This document shows positions 9,781-19,108 of a stretch of DNA of 64,000 nucleotides, piece by piece. Every line of letters begins with the position of its first letter. Position 1 is the stretch's first letter. Below the pieces are notes generated by a model, which searched no databases, had not been told where the DNA came from, and was given only the letters and a program-made list of their open reading frames with translations. The position numbers and the translations under genes were made by a program. This stretch comes from Alphaproteobacteria bacterium UBA6411 (lineage in GTDB: Bacteria; Pseudomonadota; Alphaproteobacteria; CAAGCB01; CAG-977). The stretch covers positions 5,109-69,108 of the forward strand of contig DJPN01000022.1 in assembly GCA_002438565.1 (NCBI GenBank). Direction: 5' to 3'.

Positions 9781-10859
9781 TGTTTGTTTCCTACCATTTC
9801 TTCCGCCAAAGCGGCGATTGTTTCGACAGCGTTTTCCGCGTTAATCGGTTCCTTTTGCTCGCCTTTGACAAACAGCAAAGCCTTGCCGTTGCCGCCGCCG
9901 CAAACGCCGATATCGGCGCCGTGCGCTTCCCCCGGACCGTTGACGACACAGCCCATCACCGCGATTTTCAGCGGGTCGGAGATGTGTTCCAAACGGACTT
10001 CCAACGCTTTGACGACGCTTTCAACGTCAATGCCGCGTCTGGCGCACGTCGGACAAGACACGATGCGGACGCCGTGATAGCGCAATCCCAAAGTGCGCAG
10101 AATTTCAAAGCCGACTTTGATTTCTTCAGTCACGTCGGCGGTCAGCGAAACGCGCAAAGTGTCGCCGATGCCCTGCATCAGCAAAGATCCGATGCCCAGC
10201 GCGGATTTGACCGTTCCCGCGCGCAGTCCGCCCGCTTCGGTCACGCCCAGATGCAGCGGATAGTCGCATTGTTCCGCCAGCTGGCGGTACGCTTCCATCA
10301 TCATCAGCGTATCCGACGATTTGACCGAAATTTTAAAGTTGAAAAAGTCGTTGTCCTCTAAAATCTTGGCATGCTGCAGCGCGCTTTCGACCATGGCTTC
10401 GGGACAGGGTTCGCCGTATTTGTCCAGCAAAGCCTTGTCCAAAGACCCGCCGTTGACGCCGATGCGCATGGAGCAGTTATGGTCTTTCGCCGCTTTAATC
10501 ACTTCGCGCACGCGGTCGGCGGAACCGATGTTCCCCGGATTGATGCGCAGGCACGCCGCGCCCGCTTCGGCGGATTCAATCGCGCGCTTATAGTGAAAAT
10601 GGATGTCCGCGACAATCGGCACTTTGACCTGTTTGACGATTTCGCGCAAAGCGGCGGTCGATTCCTCGTCGGGGCAGGAAACGCGCACGATGTCCGCGCC
10701 GACGGCTTCCAAAGCGCGGATTTGCGCCACCGTCGCCGCAGCGTCCTTGGTCGGCGTGTTCGTCATGGATTGAACGGAAATCGGTGCGCCGTCGCCGACA
10801 GGCACTTTACCGACATAAACGCGGCGGGATTTCCGACGCTTGATTTCAAAATTTTTCAT
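9777..10859 (-). CDS. ispG: 4-hydroxy-3-methylbut-2-enyl diphosphate synthase (IspG/GcpE)
   Basis: IspG carries out the penultimate step of the MEP isoprenoid pathway with a [4Fe-4S] cluster. The TIM-barrel start ([19 protein letters not shown]), INPGNIG, and the cluster cysteines in SCPTCARRG and [11 protein letters not shown] are visible. At 360 residues it is the standard bacterial form without the plant insertion. Its start codon shares one base with the rodZ-like stop, and its stop overlaps hisS. Confidence 0.96.
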   Translation of the reverse strand: MKNFEIKRRKSRRVYVGKVPVGDGAPISVQSMTNTPTKDAAATVAQIRALEAVGADIVRVSCPDEESTAALREIVKQVKVPIVADIHFHYKRAIESAEAGAACLRINPGNIGSADRVREVIKAAKDHNCSMRIGVNGGSLDKALLDKYGEPCPEAMVESALQHAKILEDNDFFNFKISVKSSDTLMMMEAYRQLAEQCDYPLHLGVTEAGGLRAGTVKSALGIGSLLMQGIGDTLRVSLTADVTEEIKVGFEILRTLGLRYHGVRIVSCPTCARRGIDVESVVKALEVRLEHISDPLKIAVMGCVVNGPGEAHGADIGVCGGGNGKALLFVKGEQKEPINAENAVETIAALAEEMVGNKQ

Positions 10860-11803
10860 TATTCATCCAACTCCGCTGCTTCTTTTTGAATAAAATTGTC
10901 GGGATTCAAGGGAATATTCGTTCTCAAAGCCCCTTTCGGTCCGACGGGCGGCATCAATTCTCCATCCAAAAAAACATCCAAACCGCCCGCGTTGCCCGTC
11001 TTTAAAAACAGATTTTCGGGATTGCGGGAAACTTGGTAACGGTCGCCCTTGTTCAGCACGCGGGAAATCAAAACGGTTTCTCCGCGTCTGACCTCGATCC
11101 ACGCCGCTTCGTTCGCAACCAGAACCAGCCGTGGATTGACGTTGCGCTGTCCGTAAATGTGAATATTCTCGACCTGTTCTTCGGAAATGCCTCGCTCTGC
11201 GGGAACAGTGCGTCCGGCGTCCATATCTTCGGAAGCGGCAGCGGCGTTTTCGTCGCCCGCAGGAATTTCCGGCTTTTTGGCCGGAACGGGGGGAACAGGC
11301 GTTTCGGCGGATGTTTCCGCAGCGTTTTCAGCCGCTTGAACAGGCAGAGGATACGATTCGTCCAGAACCGTTACCGCCTCCGCTTCCGGCGCGGCAACGA
11401 CCACAACGGGATCATTTGTGTGAAATCCTTTCCAGATGCAGAAAATCACTATCAGCGCCACCGCCGACACAATCAAGGTCACAGGCTTCGGCGCCAAAGT
11501 TTCATTCTCGGATTCTTCCAATCGTTCCGAATCCTCTTCACTCTCCGCCGCTCTGCCGGACATTTCCTGTTTGTACTGCGCAACGGTTTTGTTCGCGTCC
11601 AGCCCCAAATAAGCGGCGTAGCTGCGCACAAATCCCTGCGCGTAAGCGTCCCCCGGCAATTCTTTGGTGTTGCCGTTTTCCAGCGCGTCCAAAAATCTGG
11701 CGCGAATGCACAAATATGCCGCAATATCCTGTAAATCCAATTTTTTAGCTAAACGGGTGCGGCGCAACAATTCTCCGACGGTTTCGTTTTCCTGATTTTC
11801 CAT
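10859..11803 (-). CDS. RodZ-like cytoskeletal/cell-shape protein (HTH_25 + DUF4115)
   Basis: The 314 residues show an N-terminal helix-turn-helix of the HTH_25 type ([25 protein letters not shown], with [24 protein letters not shown]), one membrane segment ([17 protein letters not shown]), a Pro/Ala/Glu-rich periplasmic linker and a C-terminal DUF4115 beta domain ([28 protein letters not shown]). RodZ links MreB to the envelope in rod-shaped cells. The position directly before ispG is common in proteobacteria. Confidence 0.85.
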   Translation of the reverse strand: MENQENETVGELLRRTRLAKKLDLQDIAAYLCIRARFLDALENGNTKELPGDAYAQGFVRSYAAYLGLDANKTVAQYKQEMSGRAAESEEDSERLEESENETLAPKPVTLIVSAVALIVIFCIWKGFHTNDPVVVVAAPEAEAVTVLDESYPLPVQAAENAAETSAETPVPPVPAKKPEIPAGDENAAAASEDMDAGRTVPAERGISEEQVENIHIYGQRNVNPRLVLVANEAAWIEVRRGETVLISRVLNKGDRYQVSRNPENLFLKTGNAGGLDVFLDGELMPPVGPKGALRTNIPLNPDNFIQKEAAELDE

Positions 11804-11822
11804 CGCTGTAAAATCCCCTCTT

Positions 11823-12827
11823 TTAAGCCTTTTGCCAACGGGTCAAGGCGGCTTCCGCGCCGTCGACCAGCTCTTGAACGATTTCGGCGGCGGGCTTGAT
11901 GTCTTTGACCAGTCCGACGCTCTGCCCCGCCATAACGGATCCGTTTTCGACGTCGCCGTCAATCACGGCGCGGCGCAAAGCCCCGCCCCAGAAATGTTCG
12001 ATTTGCATTTGCGCGTCTTTCAGTTCGACTTCGCCCCTTTGATATTTTTCAATCATTTCCAGCTGGAACGCCATAAAACGTTTCGTGCCTTCGTTCGCCA
12101 AAGCGCGAACGGGAATGACGGGAAAACGCGCGTCCAGCTGAACGGTCGGAACGGCGTCGCGGGCGTTTGCCTTGATAAACGCCTGTTTGAAGTTCGGATG
12201 CGCGATACATTCGGCCGCGCAGACAAAACGCGTGCCCAGCTGACAGCCCGCCGCGCCCATCGCCAGAAAAGCCGCCATCATTTCACCCGATCCGATGCCG
12301 CCCGCGACAAACACGGGAACGTCCTTGACCGCGGGCAGGATTTCCTGCACCAGAACGTTTGTGGCAACGGGGCCGATGTGGCCGCCGGCTTCCGTGCCTT
12401 CCAAAATCAGCGCGTCAACGCCCGAACGCAACAGCTTTTTCGCCAGAACCAAAGCGGGCGCGAAGCACATCACTTTGATGCCCGCGTCTTTCAGTTCCTT
12501 AACCCAAGCGACATTGGGGATTCCGCCGCCCAAAATGACGTGCGACACCTTTTGACGCACGCAAACAGCGACCAGCTCCTCGATTTGCGGGTGCATGGTC
12601 ATAATGTTGACGCCGAAGTTTTTATCGGTCAGCTTGCGGATTTCGTCGATTTCGTTCGACAGCATTTCGGGGGGCATCGCGCCGCCCGCCAACACGCCGA
12701 AAGCCCCCGCGTTCGACACCGCGGCGACCAAGTGATGTTCGGAAACCCACGACATCGCCCCGCACATAATCGCGTATTGCGTGCCTAAGAAATCCTTGCC
12801 TTTCTGCCAAAACGAATCGATTAACAT
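11823..12827 (-). CDS. Nitronate monooxygenase-family flavoprotein
   Basis: An FMN-dependent TIM-barrel protein of 334 residues related to 2-nitropropane dioxygenase and FabK. Visible motifs are GAMSWVSEHHLVAAVSNAGAFG near the start, LILEGTEAGGH in the middle and GGIGSGEMMAAFLAMGAAG followed by QLGTRF, which bind the flavin phosphate. Family members oxidise nitronates or reduce enoyl-ACP; the sequence does not decide which. The start overlaps the lysC stop by seven bases, so the two are probably co-translated; a metabolic reason for that pairing is not evident. Confidence 0.85.
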   Translation of the reverse strand: MLIDSFWQKGKDFLGTQYAIMCGAMSWVSEHHLVAAVSNAGAFGVLAGGAMPPEMLSNEIDEIRKLTDKNFGVNIMTMHPQIEELVAVCVRQKVSHVILGGGIPNVAWVKELKDAGIKVMCFAPALVLAKKLLRSGVDALILEGTEAGGHIGPVATNVLVQEILPAVKDVPVFVAGGIGSGEMMAAFLAMGAAGCQLGTRFVCAAECIAHPNFKQAFIKANARDAVPTVQLDARFPVIPVRALANEGTKRFMAFQLEMIEKYQRGEVELKDAQMQIEHFWGGALRRAVIDGDVENGSVMAGQSVGLVKDIKPAAEIVQELVDGAEAALTRWQKA

Positions 12828-14059
12828 GCCGCACCTTCCTTTTTATCCAGATTGAAAGCGGCATGCAAAGCGCGCACCGCCAATTCCGCATAATCCGCGG
12901 GAATCAGAACGCTGATTTTGATTTCGGACGTCGAAATCGCTTGAACGTTGATGCCTTTTTCGGACAAAGCGGAAAACATCTTGCGCGCGATGCCCGTGTG
13001 GGTGCGCATGCCGACCCCGACCAAAGACACTTTGACGCAATCGGTGTCGGAAACGATTTTTTCATAACCGATGCGGCCGCGGTTCTTTTCCAAAACCGCC
13101 ATGGCTTTTTTCAGTTCGGATTCGGGCAAAGTGAACGTAATGTCCGTATGCGCCCCGTCCGCCGCGTCGGATTGAACAATCATGTCGACGCAGATATTGG
13201 CATCCGCCATTGCGTCGAAAATCGCCGCAGAAACGCCCGGTTCGTCGCGCAGCCCCGCCAAAGTGATTTTGGCTTCGTCCCTGCTGTAAGTAATGCCGCT
13301 GATAATTTCTTTTTCCACGATGTCTTCCTCATCACAAATGGTTGTTCCGACGGGATTTTCCTCGAAGCTGGAAACCACGCGCAGATTGACTTGATATTTC
13401 ATGGCCAGTTCGACCGAACGGGTTTGCAGGACTTTTGCGCCCAAAGACGCCATTTCCAGCATTTCTTCGTACGTTACCTTGTCCAGCTTGCGGGCGTTTT
13501 TCACAAAGCGCGGATCGGTCGTGTAAACACCGTCCACATCCGTGTAAATGTCGCAGCGGTCCGCTTTCAGCACCGCCGCCAAAGCCACCGCCGACGTATC
13601 CGAACCGCCGCGCCCCAAAGTCGTTATCCGCCCCGCCGCGTTGACCCCTTGAAAGCCCGCGACAACGGGAACGATTCCCTTGTCCAGACACGCTTTCAGC
13701 AGTTCCGTGTCGATTTGTTCGATTCGCGCTTTAGACGCCGCGGCATCGGTTAAAACGGGAACCTGCCACCCCGTGAAAGACCGCGCGGGGACGCCTGCCG
13801 CCTGCAAAGCCATGGCCAGCAGCCCGATAGTCACCTGTTCGCCCGTCGACACAACGACATCGTATTCTTCGGGGCTGTAATCGGGGGAAACATCTTGACA
13901 AAACTTGACCAGCTGATTGGTTACGCCCGCCATCGCCGACACGACGACGACGACTTGGTTGCCTTGATCAACCTCGGCTTTGACCTTTTTGGCGACGTTT
14001 TGGATACGTTCCACGTCCGCAACCGAAGTGCCGCCGAATTTCTGTACGATACACGCCAT
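12821..14059 (-). CDS. lysC: Aspartokinase
   Basis: Catalyses ATP-dependent phosphorylation of aspartate, the entry to lysine, diaminopimelate, threonine and methionine synthesis. The KFGGTSV motif at the N terminus, the TLGRGGSDTSAVALA segment, the DVDGVYTTDPR motif and two C-terminal ACT domains (ITYSRDEAKITLAGL; VKVSLVGVGMRTHTGIA) are present. The ACT domains normally mediate feedback by lysine or threonine. The ATG at 14059 is preferred to an upstream GTG at 14077 because homologues begin just before the KFGGTSV motif. It feeds the dapL-dapF genes at 40-42 kb. Confidence 0.95.
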   Translation of the reverse strand: MACIVQKFGGTSVADVERIQNVAKKVKAEVDQGNQVVVVVSAMAGVTNQLVKFCQDVSPDYSPEEYDVVVSTGEQVTIGLLAMALQAAGVPARSFTGWQVPVLTDAAASKARIEQIDTELLKACLDKGIVPVVAGFQGVNAAGRITTLGRGGSDTSAVALAAVLKADRCDIYTDVDGVYTTDPRFVKNARKLDKVTYEEMLEMASLGAKVLQTRSVELAMKYQVNLRVVSSFEENPVGTTICDEEDIVEKEIISGITYSRDEAKITLAGLRDEPGVSAAIFDAMADANICVDMIVQSDAADGAHTDITFTLPESELKKAMAVLEKNRGRIGYEKIVSDTDCVKVSLVGVGMRTHTGIARKMFSALSEKGINVQAISTSEIKISVLIPADYAELAVRALHAAFNLDKKEGAAC

Positions 14060-14116
14060 TTTAAAGTCCTGACACACCTTAAAAACAATAAATCGAATCT
14101 ATATAGCGCACTTGGC

Positions 14117-14145
14117 TTGACAACGCAAGAATTTGCTTTAACAAT
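14117..14145 (+). promoter_or_regulatory. Predicted sigma-70 promoter for the cupin gene
   Basis: TTGACA at 14117-14122 is followed after 17 bases by AACAAT (four of six matches to TATAAT). It lies 35 bases before the cupin start and points away from the divergent lysC gene. Confidence 0.5.
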
Positions 14146-14179
14146 CAATGCGGCGAAACAGCGTAAAAGGAGCATTGAC

Positions 14180-14542
14180 ATGACTGTGAAATACGAACGG
14201 GGCGCGCACGACGCGCGTCCGTGGGGAACATGGGAAGTACTGGATACGGGGGACAAACACACGGTTAAAAGAATCGTCGTCATCCCGAACGGCAAGCTGT
14301 CTTTGCAAAGCCATGACCACCGCGACGAACATTGGATTATCGTCGACGGCACGGCGCAAGTCACCGTCGGGGACAAAGTGTTCTCCGCGACGGCGAACAC
14401 GCCGATTTTCATTCCGGCAAAGACAAAACACAGAATCCAAAACATCGGCGAAACCCCGATGATTTTCATCGAAGTCCAAACGGGCGACGAACTGGACGAA
14501 AACGACATCGTCCGCTACGAAGACGTTTACGGACGCGTTTAA
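14180..14542 (+). CDS. Cupin protein, mannose-6-phosphate isomerase type II-like
   Basis: A 120-residue single-cupin protein. The motif RPWGTWEVLDTGDKHTVKRI at the start is typical of the C-terminal domain of mannose-1-phosphate guanylyltransferase/mannose-6-phosphate isomerase. Metal ligands are visible in SLQSHDHRDEHWIIVDG, with the second cupin motif around IPAKTKHRIQN. Enzymes with this domain interconvert mannose-6-P and fructose-6-P, but stand-alone short forms are less certain. The ATG at 14180 follows AAAGGAGC. The stop overlaps the convergent comF stop region by four bases. Confidence 0.8.
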   Translation: MTVKYERGAHDARPWGTWEVLDTGDKHTVKRIVVIPNGKLSLQSHDHRDEHWIIVDGTAQVTVGDKVFSATANTPIFIPAKTKHRIQNIGETPMIFIEVQTGDELDENDIVRYEDVYGRV

Positions 14543-15153
14543 TCCCGAACGGCTTTTGCAAAAGTCAGCAGGCGCACCTCTTTCGCCCCCGCCGCGCGCA
14601 GTACGGCGGCGCACGCGTTAAAGGTTGCGCCCGTTGTCGTTACGTCGTCAACAACGACCGCGATTTTGCCTTTGACATCGCCTTGACCGTATTCAAACGC
14701 ATGCCTGACGTTTTCAAAGCGTTTGGAACGGCTGGACTGTTTGGCGGTCATTTTGACGCGCTTCAAAACGAACGGATTGTGCTTGACTCCCGTTTCTTTT
14801 GCCACCGCGTCCGCCAGCAAAGCGGCTTGATTGTATTTGCGCGCAAAAAGCCTGCGCCTGTGCAAAGGCACGGAAACCAGCATATCAGCGCCGTTCAAAA
14901 CGTCCCTGCCCGCGCGCGCCATCATTTTTCCCATCATCGGCGCCAGCTCCGCCGCGTCGCCGTACTTCAAAGCCAGCAACAGTTGTTTGCCGACATCGCC
15001 ATACACGACGGCGGCGGCCGCTTGAGGTGTCGAGCCCGCGTAAAACTTCAGTTTGGCATAGCAGTCGGCGCACAAAGCCCCCGCCTGTCCGATTCTTTTA
15101 CCGCAAACGGGACAGACGGGCGGAAACAGCAAATTCAGCAGTGTTTCAAACAT
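14539..15153 (-). CDS. comF: ComF-family phosphoribosyltransferase-like protein
   Basis: Has an N-terminal zinc-finger-like CPVCGKR...CADC pair (about residues 12-35) and a C-terminal type I phosphoribosyltransferase fold with the PRPP-binding loop VVDDVTTTGATFNACA. ComF proteins are required for DNA uptake in competent bacteria, where they act on the inner face of the membrane, but they are also widespread in bacteria not known to be competent. The ATG at 15153 is preferred over an upstream TTG. About 204 residues, normal for the family. Confidence 0.88.
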   Translation of the reverse strand: MFETLLNLLFPPVCPVCGKRIGQAGALCADCYAKLKFYAGSTPQAAAAVVYGDVGKQLLLALKYGDAAELAPMMGKMMARAGRDVLNGADMLVSVPLHRRRLFARKYNQAALLADAVAKETGVKHNPFVLKRVKMTAKQSSRSKRFENVRHAFEYGQGDVKGKIAVVVDDVTTTGATFNACAAVLRAAGAKEVRLLTFAKAVRD

Positions 15154-15222
15154 AAAAAACTGGTCAATCTTCAAAATTATGGTATATAGTCGGATTATAC
15201 GTCCAAAGGAGCGGAGATTGTA

Positions 15223-15756
15223 ATGAAAAAATATTTTGTCTTGTTCGTGCTGGCATTGGCGGCTTGTTCAACCGTTACGGACGGTTACGACGGCGCAACG
15301 GAATTGGATGTCGAATTCCTCCAGCCGACAAAATGGAACGGCAATGTCATTCCCGCTCAGCAAATCTGCCGCCGCGAAGGCGGCCGCGGTTCGACTCCGC
15401 CTTTGTACATCGGTTCGATTCCGCCCGAAACAAATTTGATTATTATGGAAATCAACAATATCGACATTCCCGAATTGGAAAAAGCGGGACAGGGAAGCAT
15501 CGGCTTTTATCACGACGGTTCCGATTCCGCCGTTCTGATGCCCGTTCCGGGGGAAACATTCCGCCTGCCGTCTTTCGCGTTTGAAGAAAAGGCCAGCAAA
15601 ATCTACCCCGCGCAGCCGTGGCCTTACATGCCGCCGTGCCATTTGAAAAACTATCATTACACGGCGACCGTTTTGGCGGTCAAGCGCACGGGATCGTTCG
15701 ACAAGCAGGTTACCCGCGTTCTGGGCGTCGGAACAATCGACTTGGGTCGGTATTAA
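15223..15756 (+). CDS. Predicted lipoprotein, weakly PEBP/YbhB-like
   Basis: The 177-residue protein starts with a lipoprotein signal (VLALAACST, lipid-bearing Cys near residue 15). The mature part has an order of segments reminiscent of phosphatidylethanolamine-binding (YbhB-type) proteins: GRGSTPPLYIGSIPPETNLIIME, then a GSIGFYHDG segment, then PYMPPCHLKNYHYTATVLAV. The metal/anion-site aspartates of YbhB are not all evident, so this is a remote similarity only. The last four bases overlap the convergent gene on the minus strand. Confidence 0.55.
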   Translation: MKKYFVLFVLALAACSTVTDGYDGATELDVEFLQPTKWNGNVIPAQQICRREGGRGSTPPLYIGSIPPETNLIIMEINNIDIPELEKAGQGSIGFYHDGSDSAVLMPVPGETFRLPSFAFEEKASKIYPAQPWPYMPPCHLKNYHYTATVLAVKRTGSFDKQVTRVLGVGTIDLGRY

Positions 15757-16754
15757 AAGCTGAACCGCGCGTCCGAAGCCGTATCCGCGTCTTTGTCGCT
15801 CATTTTGTCAAAGTCGTCGTCTTCCAGCGAAACGTCTTCCAGAACGACCGAGGCGTCCAAAAAAGTTTCCGTTATTTCCGCGGACAAAACCGCGCCTTGG
15901 TTCATGCCGCCCCAAATCAAAGCGTCTTCATCGTCGGGCGTTCCGTATTTCTGCGTCAGCAGCTGCAAAAAATCCCGCCGTCTGGCGTTTTTCAAATAGA
16001 CGCCCTCCTCCGTTACGCCCAAAGAATGATCTCCTTTGCCGACATAACGGATTCTGAAAGCGCGGTTGCCTGTGTAAAAACTGGTGAAATCGACATACAG
16101 CCGTTCTTTTTTGGCCTTGTTTTCAAAAAACAGCTGCTGAATGTACTGTGCCTTGTCATGCTTGGCCAGTTCGTCAATGCAGTATTTCATGTCCGAATAT
16201 TTTTTTCCGGCGGCGCTTCCGTTTAAACAATCCCGTTTGTATCGCCATTCATCCAGCTGAGGGATGCTTCTGCTGACGCGCTTGAGCGTAAAGCCGCGCG
16301 CCGTTGCGGCTTCCACGGCCTGTTCCGGCAGCTGTTTCAACGAAACGCCGGCAACATCGAATTTGTCGACGCGGGAATCGGTCTTTTTCTTTTTGATTTT
16401 TTTCAGACGCATTTCATACAAAGACTGCCCGCTGTCCTTTTTGGGCGCAACATTCTTCCCCAAAGAAGGCAGCTGCTCTTCCTGCGCGTTCCCCAATGCG
16501 GGCAGCGCGGGAAGCGCGGGCTTTGGAGCAGGCTTCGACACGGACTTTTCCGCCGTTTGGACGGCGGGTTTTGCGGAAACCGAAGGTTTCGGAGCAGTTT
16601 TCGGCGCAGGCGCCGGCGCGCTTTTTGCTTTCGGGGCAGCAGCTTCCGGTAAAGAGCTTTGCAAATCGTCGTCATCAAACAAATCGTCCATCGTTTGCGC
16701 CGAAACGGCCGTGGAAAACAACAGCATTGAAAAAAGGATAAAAACTTGCTTCAT
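15753..16754 (-). CDS. Secreted protein of unknown function with Pro/Ala-rich linker
   Basis: Starting at the ATG at 16754 gives a clean Sec signal peptide (KQVFILFSMLLFSTAVSAQ). The mature N terminus is acidic (DDLFDDDDLQ), followed by about 80 residues of Pro/Ala/Lys repeats, a short basic patch (KKIKKKK), and a folded C-terminal domain of about 190 residues with two cysteines (DCLN and KYCIDEL) that could form a disulfide. I do not recognise the domain. An upstream ATG at 16790 is possible, but a TATACT box lies only a few bases before it. It is divergent from the LOG gene. Confidence 0.7.
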   Translation of the reverse strand: MKQVFILFSMLLFSTAVSAQTMDDLFDDDDLQSSLPEAAAPKAKSAPAPAPKTAPKPSVSAKPAVQTAEKSVSKPAPKPALPALPALGNAQEEQLPSLGKNVAPKKDSGQSLYEMRLKKIKKKKTDSRVDKFDVAGVSLKQLPEQAVEAATARGFTLKRVSRSIPQLDEWRYKRDCLNGSAAGKKYSDMKYCIDELAKHDKAQYIQQLFFENKAKKERLYVDFTSFYTGNRAFRIRYVGKGDHSLGVTEEGVYLKNARRRDFLQLLTQKYGTPDDEDALIWGGMNQGAVLSAEITETFLDASVVLEDVSLEDDDFDKMSDKDADTASDARFSF

Positions 16755-16838
16755 CGCGCCCGCTGATAAGAAAGGATTAACACTCGACATTTATAGTATA
16801 AACAGAGTGTTACTTTTTTTTAAACAGGAAAGCGAATT

Positions 16839-17393
16839 ATGACAAAAATTAAATCCTTGGGCGTTTTTTGCGGGTCGGCCGACGGCAAGAATCCCGCTTA
16901 TGTCAAGGCCGCCGAAAAATTGGGAAAAACGCTTGCCGAAAACAATATTGAATTGATTTACGGCGCGGGACACGTCGGCATGATGGGCGCGGTCGCCCGC
17001 GGCGCGCTGGAAAACGGCGGGCGCGTCATCGGCATTATCAACACTTTGCTGCAGGATCGCGAAAAACAGATTTTTAAATTGACGGAACTGAAAATCCTGC
17101 CGTCGCTGCACATCCGCAAAGACGCCATGTTCGCCGCGTCGGACGCTTTTTGCGTTTTGCCCGGCGGCATCGGCACTTTGGACGAAGTGTTTGAAATCGT
17201 AACATTAAAGCAAATCGGCGAACATAACAAACCGATTATCATGTATAACGAAAACGGATTTTGGGAACCTTACCGCGCGATTATCGAACGCCTGATCGAC
17301 GAAGGCTACGTCAAGCCCGAACACGCGAAATTGGTTACCTACGTCGACAAAGTCGAAGACATTCTGCCCGCCATTGATGCGGAAATCGGCTAA
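16839..17393 (+). CDS. LOG-family protein (nucleoside 5'-monophosphate phosphoribohydrolase type)
   Basis: A 184-residue Rossmann protein with the family signature PGGIGTLDEVFEIVT and an N-terminal VFCGSADGKNPAYVKAA segment. LOG proteins hydrolyse the N-glycosidic bond of (cytokinin) nucleotide monophosphates; in non-plant bacteria the physiological substrate is usually unknown. Full length. It stands alone, divergent from the secreted-protein gene and convergent with the next gene, ending six bases from its stop. Confidence 0.88.
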   Translation: MTKIKSLGVFCGSADGKNPAYVKAAEKLGKTLAENNIELIYGAGHVGMMGAVARGALENGGRVIGIINTLLQDREKQIFKLTELKILPSLHIRKDAMFAASDAFCVLPGGIGTLDEVFEIVTLKQIGEHNKPIIMYNENGFWEPYRAIIERLIDEGYVKPEHAKLVTYVDKVEDILPAIDAEIG

Positions 17394-17399
17394 GTCCCG

Positions 17400-18233
17400 T
17401 CAGTTCGGCAAAACCAGAGCCAAAGCGGAATATTGCGGTGCCAACATATGGTTGGCACCGTACGTTATGCCGACTTTGTCCGCGGCCGCTTCACGCGCCA
17501 AAGCCGATACGGTCTTTCCCTCTTCCGCATCCAGAGGATAAACGTTTCCCGTACAGCAGCCGTCCCTGTTGATTTTTTCAGCCGTATATTCCGCCATTGC
17601 GCGCACCATTTCACGCACGAATCCGTCCAAACAGCCGTATTCGGCATCCTGTCCCAGCAACAGCCATTTTTTGGCGACGTCGCCCGCGTTTTTTCCCATG
17701 GTAACGGCCGCAACGGCTACGGTCGAAAATGTTTCCGGCGAAAACTTGTCCGCCAAAGAAACGCCGTCCGCCCGCCGTTTGAAATTAATTGTCGCGGCAA
17801 CCGTTTTTCCGTCGGCTTTGTAAAAATCGACCGAATCCCCGTCCGCTTTCGCCTGCATATAAACGTATGCGGCGCGCGGCCGCAGAATGTTTTCACGTTC
17901 GCAAACGGCGCGGACATCATTTAAAACAGGGATTAAGTCCGTATTGACCCGTTCACACCATTCATCGCGGCTTTCCTCGTCCTTCAGCGTGCATCCCCAC
18001 CGTTTTTCAAACAGCGACAATTCATCCAAGTAAGGAATCAAAACCGCAATTTTATCCTGTTCGACGACAACCGGCGCGTACAGCGGCACTTGAATCAGCG
18101 GAAGGACGGCTTGACTGTCCGAGCCGAACAAAACATGCGGCAGTTCATCCGCATAATCGAAACCGGGGGAAAGCTGTTCCTCCTGCTTTCCGAACAACGT
18201 GTCGACAATTTGCTTTTCGGTGTTTTCCGTCAT
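17400..18233 (-). CDS. Stand-alone protein resembling the MetH (B12-dependent methionine synthase) activation domain
   Basis: The 277 residues do not form a full enzyme but follow the order of the C-terminal SAM-binding reactivation domain of methionine synthase: LIPYLDELSLFEKRWG (compare INxxxLFxxxWG), ILRPRAAYVYMQAKADGDSVDFY (compare LxPxAVYGYFPxNxDGD), SLADKFSP, then VTMGKNAGDVA and a long amphipathic helix REMVRAMAEYTAEKI. The end reads VGITYGANHMLAPQYSALALVLP, matching the usual GIxLTESxAMxPxxSVSGLYxxHP. The RPAxGYPxCPDH SAM-binding motif is not recognisable, so binding of SAM is doubtful. No methionine synthase catalytic gene is in the window. Confidence 0.5.
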   Translation of the reverse strand: MTENTEKQIVDTLFGKQEEQLSPGFDYADELPHVLFGSDSQAVLPLIQVPLYAPVVVEQDKIAVLIPYLDELSLFEKRWGCTLKDEESRDEWCERVNTDLIPVLNDVRAVCERENILRPRAAYVYMQAKADGDSVDFYKADGKTVAATINFKRRADGVSLADKFSPETFSTVAVAAVTMGKNAGDVAKKWLLLGQDAEYGCLDGFVREMVRAMAEYTAEKINRDGCCTGNVYPLDAEEGKTVSALAREAAADKVGITYGANHMLAPQYSALALVLPN

Positions 18234-18331
18234 TTAACGCCCCCGTTTCAAGGATTGAAAATATCTTTTTTTCGATGGTTTGGCAAAGAAAAACTTGTTT
18301 GATTCCGGAAAGCGCGATATTTTGAACGATT

Positions 18332-19108
18332 ATGAAACAGACCGCTCAAACACTTTTTGCTTTGCTTTTACTGCTGACGGGATGCGCAACGGCGCCGACA
18401 GACCCCGCGGAATTGGCGGAATTCAAAGCACTTAACGATCCGCTCGAACCTTTGAACAGAAAAATTCTGGCGTTCAACGACGCGGCCGACGAATATGTCC
18501 TGCACCCGATTGCGACGGGATACCGCACGATTACGACGCCAGACTTCCGCAAGGGCGTGCGCGCTTTTGTTGCCAATTTGAAAACGCCTTTGAGCCTGGT
18601 CAACAACTTTCTTCAGTTCAATCTGGCCGGCGCGGGCAAAGATTTGTCGCGCTTTGTCATCAACTCCACACTGGGGGTGTTCGGCGTGTTTGACGTCGCA
18701 ACCCGCATGGGACTGGACGCCAATCCGCAAGGCTTCGGCACGACAATGGCGGTTTGGGGGGTTCCCGACGGCCCTTATCTGGTTTTGCCGCTGCTGGGAC
18801 CGTCCAACGTGCGCGATGCCGTCGGATTGGGAGCGAACTATCTGCTGGATCCCGCGACGTATATTGCTTGGAACAGCAGCAAACCGTCCGTCAAGGACAC
18901 CACCGTCGCTTTGGATATTGTCGAACCGCTGGCGGCTTACGAATACGCAATGGATTTGATGAATGATGCGCGGTCGACGTCGCTGGACTACTACGCTTAC
19001 GTCCGCACTATGTACCGTCAATACCGCAAAAAAGCGGTTGATGACGCCAAAGGCGTTTCGGCCGAATCGGCGCCGTCTTATGAATTTGATTTGGATGACG
19101 AGGAATAA
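18332..19108 (+). CDS. mlaA: MlaA (VacJ) phospholipid-transport outer-membrane lipoprotein
   Basis: A lipoprotein signal with LLTGCATAP (Cys near residue 18) leads into the MlaA family core: NDPLEPLNRKILAFNDAADEYVL, then NNFLQFN, INSTLGVFGVFDVATRMGL and GFGTTMAVWGVPDGPYLVLPLLGPS. MlaA removes mislocalised phospholipid from the outer leaflet of the outer membrane and passes it to the periplasmic carrier MlaC, encoded next with no gap. The C-terminal acidic tail (FDLDDEE) is a common feature. Confidence 0.95.
   Translation: MKQTAQTLFALLLLLTGCATAPTDPAELAEFKALNDPLEPLNRKILAFNDAADEYVLHPIATGYRTITTPDFRKGVRAFVANLKTPLSLVNNFLQFNLAGAGKDLSRFVINSTLGVFGVFDVATRMGLDANPQGFGTTMAVWGVPDGPYLVLPLLGPSNVRDAVGLGANYLLDPATYIAWNSSKPSVKDTTVALDIVEPLAAYEYAMDLMNDARSTSLDYYAYVRTMYRQYRKKAVDDAKGVSAESAPSYEFDLDDEE

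Noticed and set aside
13895..14179. N-terminal extension of the cupin frame
   Set aside because: It covers the lysC start region and promoter and is not cupin-like; ATG at 14180 has a good ribosome binding site.
15223..15756. Firm assignment as YbhB/PEBP
   Set aside because: Only segment order is similar; ligand-site residues are incomplete, so kept as a lipoprotein with a weak similarity.
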